A stretch of 64,000 bases of DNA from Streptomyces sp. JH34 (lineage in GTDB: Bacteria; Actinomycetota; Actinomycetes; Streptomycetales; Streptomycetaceae), in the NCBI RefSeq assembly GCF_029428875.1, contig NZ_JAJSOO010000001.1:1-64000 (forward strand). The letters are read 5' to 3'. This document shows positions 62,036 to 64,000 of this stretch, piece after piece. The position numbers and the translations under genes were made by a program. Positions within the stretch are counted from its first letter, which is position 1, and each line of letters begins with the position of its first letter. The notes under the pieces are model-generated. The model ran no database searches and was not told where the DNA came from. It was given only the letters and a program-made list of their open reading frames with translations.

Positions 62036-62725
62036 GTGCCCGGCGACCGCGTCGACGCCGGGGCGGGCGTACCGCTGGCGCGAGTGCACGTCGTCATCCT
62101 GACCGACTACGGCTTGGACGAATACGTCTTCGACGCACTGCGGACCGGCGCCGCCGGATTCCTGGTCAAGGACATCGTGCCGGAGGACTTCCTGCACGCC
62201 GTACGTGTCGCCGCGCGCGGTGACGCCTTGCCGGCCCCGTCGATCACCCGAAGGCTGATCAGCAGGTACGTCACACAGCCGCTCCGCACGGGCCCCGACA
62301 CGGGGCTGAAAGAGCTGACCAACCGCGAACGAGAGCCGTCGTGCTGGTTGCGCAGAGCCTGTCCGACGACCAAATCGCCGCCGCACGCCTTGGCCGCCAT
62401 CCATCCCCGCTTCGGCGTCCCGCACCGCGCCGAACTGACCATCGGCACCGTCGTCGCCCTGCTCGCCGCAACCACCGACGTACGCGGCGCGATCGGCTTC
62501 TCCCCCTTCGGCGTCCTGGCCTACTACGCCAACGCCTCCGCCTGGACCCTCACCCCACAGGTGGGCCGCCCCAACCGCCTCGTCCCCGTCATCGGCCTCG
62601 CCGGCTGTACAGCGCCGGCCGTCGCCCTGCCCCGGAGCACCGTCATCTCCGGCACCGCGGTCCTCATCCTCGGGGCAGCCCTCTACGGCCTGCGAGAGTC
62701 CAGAACCGACAGCTCCCGCCACTGA
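62036..62725 (+). pseudogene. Chimeric frame: response regulator fused to amino-acid permease tail
   Basis: Residues 1-90 are a NarL-type receiver fragment (VHVVILTDYGLDEYVFDALRTGAAGFLVKDIVPEDFLHAVRVAARGD). The LuxR helix-turn-helix that should follow (REREVL..) is shifted into another frame and cut at SDDQIAAA. From about residue 130 the frame encodes the last helices of an APC-type amino-acid permease (IGTVVALLAATTDVRGAIGFSPFGVLAYYANASAWTL). Two unrelated genes were joined by a deletion. It is unlikely to be functional. Confidence 0.8.
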
Positions 62726-62833
62726 CGCCTCACATGCTGGCGCAACTGACAATCTGCTGTCGCCCGACAGAAACAAGAAGCCGACCTGGCCGCGCAGGCA
62801 CGATCCGCCCTGATGCCAGCGCAACGTCAGCTT

Positions 62834-63226
62834 TCAGCCGTACGCCTGAACGCACTCCAGCTTCACAGAGGGCGCATACGATGACGCCGCATCGGTTGCC
62901 GAGGCATACGAACCATCGGCCAGGTCCTTCGCACCCATGTCGGTGTACGACTCGTAGATGTCCCACAGCCGGGTCCCCGCAGCCTCCTGCAGGAACTCGC
63001 TGTGCTCCGCGTCCTCCTCCGCCATCGGCTCGTACCCCTCCTCATCCGTCTTCAGAGTCAGGTGCACCGCCTTCAGCACATCCGCGAAGCATTTCTCGGC
63101 CTCCGGGCTGTACGTCTCCGACGCGCTCGACTTCGGGGTCTCATGCGCCGCCGAGTCGTCTCCCCCACCGCACCCGGTGGCCATAGCAAGCAGCACCACG
63201 GCCACCAGAGTCATTCCCTTGCTCAC
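62834..63226 (-). CDS. Small secreted lipoprotein
   Basis: A 130-residue lipoprotein starting at GTG 63226 after a GGGGG ribosome site. The signal peptide MTLVAVVLLAMATGC ends in the lipobox ATGC, cysteine at about residue 19. The mature region has an acidic, serine-rich linker and a helical domain with two cysteines (KCFADVLKAVHLTL, KLECVQAYG) likely to pair. No family recognised. Confidence 0.7.
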   Translation of the reverse strand: MSKGMTLVAVVLLAMATGCGGGDDSAAHETPKSSASETYSPEAEKCFADVLKAVHLTLKTDEEGYEPMAEEDAEHSEFLQEAAGTRLWDIYESYTDMGAKDLADGSYASATDAASSYAPSVKLECVQAYG

Positions 63227-63483
63227 CAAACCCCCACTAGACGCTAGTTGTTGCCCCCAGAGTTTGCACGACCCGGTTCGACGCACGCCACGCCGACTGC
63301 TCTGTCGACCCGGTGGAAGGCGGTCGATGCCTGTCAGCGCAGCCAGAACCATCGGAAAGGGGTGCGCACCTCCGTGCTGATCTTGCACGCACGGCGTGCG
63401 AATCGTCGAGTGGGCAATATCGCCGGGCCGCCCGCACCATGGCGTGAAGTAGGGTGACGAGCCGTGCGGAGGGAGCGTGTGCG

Positions 63484-64000
63484 TTGCTAGGTCGGGTCAC
63501 CATGGCGGATGTTGCCCAGGCGGCCGGAGTGTCCTCGGCAACCGTCTCCTACGTCATCTCGGGGAAGCGGCCGGTCGCCGAGCACACCAGGCGCGTGGTC
63601 GAGAAGGCGATCGCCGATCTGGGCTTCAGCGTGAACACGGTGGCGCGGAGTCTGCGCACTGGGCGTTCGAGCATCGTGGCATTGGTCGTGCCCGACCTCT
63701 CCAATCCCTTCTTCGCTCAGTTGGCAGCCTCCCTGCAGGAGGAATTGCGTGTACTCGGCCTGCACGTCATGGTCTGCGACACGAAGGCGGACCGGGAAGA
63801 GGAACGCGCGTTCTTGCGGGAGGCAGTCCAGCAGAGGTTCGCGGGGGTCGTGATCACGCCGTTCCGACTGGTGGCGAAGGACTTCCTCGTACTGTCGGAG
63901 GCGGGCATTCCCGCGGTCGTCAGCGCTGACCTTCCCTTCGGGGACAATGACCTGGTGACGCCCGACGCGCGGGCCGCCATACGCGCGGCGCTGACCGAGG
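63484..64000 (+). CDS. LacI-family transcriptional regulator, 5' part
   Basis: The open end of a LacI/GalR repressor. Helix-turn-helix with hinge helix VTMADVAQAAGVSSATVSYVISGKRPVAEHTRRVVEKAIADLGFSVNTVARSLRTGRS, then the start of the sugar-binding core (IVALVVPDLSNPFFAQLAASLQEELRVLG). The start is TTG 63484 (ten bases after GGAGGGA) or ATG 63502. The gene runs off the window. LacI proteins of this size control sugar uptake or catabolism. Confidence 0.92.
   Translation, partial: MLGRVTMADVAQAAGVSSATVSYVISGKRPVAEHTRRVVEKAIADLGFSVNTVARSLRTGRSSIVALVVPDLSNPFFAQLAASLQEELRVLGLHVMVCDTKADREEERAFLREAVQQRFAGVVITPFRLVAKDFLVLSEAGIPAVVSADLPFGDNDLVTPDARAAIRAALTE

Noticed and set aside
60680..62824. A 714-codon minus-strand frame
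   Set aside because: It overlaps the DUF4184 gene and the permease chimera, both with recognisable protein signatures on the other strand, and consists of Gly/Arg/Gln-rich shadow sequence.
1..64000. A telomere within the window
   Set aside because: The tap-tpg genes suggest a linear replicon, but no stretch shows the closely packed terminal palindromes of a Streptomyces end, and both window edges lie in coding or unique DNA.

Overview
The window is high-GC actinobacterial DNA, almost certainly from a Streptomyces linear replicon: an arm of the chromosome or a large linear plasmid. The strongest evidence is a tap-tpg operon (31879-34034), which encodes the telomere-associated protein and the terminal protein that replicate linear Streptomyces ends. 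It is divergent from a large helicase with C-terminal helicase-associated repeats. No telomere, plasmid replication initiator or housekeeping cluster is visible. Many genes are broken, and at least eight mobile-element remnants are scattered through the window, as expected of a recombining accessory region.

Layout. 1-10500 is gene-poor and repeat-rich. It holds a small type I-E-like CRISPR array without cas genes (2066-2338), duplicated blocks followed by 12-bp tandem arrays, a 32-bp repeat with hairpins, two related helix-turn-helix membrane proteins, a tRNA-Trp (9050-9124) and long inverted repeats. 10500-18550 is mobile DNA: an IS21 element with broken istA, a complete transposon with a cargo gene between its left end and its transposase, a decayed relative with a different cargo gene in the same slot, and a complete IS5-type element with 3-bp target duplications. 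18600-25400 is a mosaic of duplicated small plasmid-type genes, a tpg remnant, a TauE/SafE permease and an XRE/SnoaL/NmrA cassette.

25399-31491 is a terpenoid locus. A class I terpene synthase is divergent from four translationally coupled genes: dxs (5'-truncated), ispG (one-base frameshift), a polyprenyl diphosphate synthase and ispH. These would raise supply through the MEP pathway, make a prenyl diphosphate and cyclise it, but two of the four supply genes are damaged. 31879-36854 is the end-replication module.

37800-64000 is ordinary accessory metabolism cut by transposon remnants: Dps, an AraC regulator, an orphan sugar-binding lipoprotein, a LuxR/LAL regulator, a flavin monooxygenase with its reductase, several alpha/beta hydrolases, a TetR/alcohol dehydrogenase pair with visible operators, an XRE/SDR/tautomerase group, a PadR/membrane pair and the start of a LacI regulator. 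Remnants of Tn3 (twice), IS1380, an IS701-like transposase and a MobF relaxase separate these cassettes.
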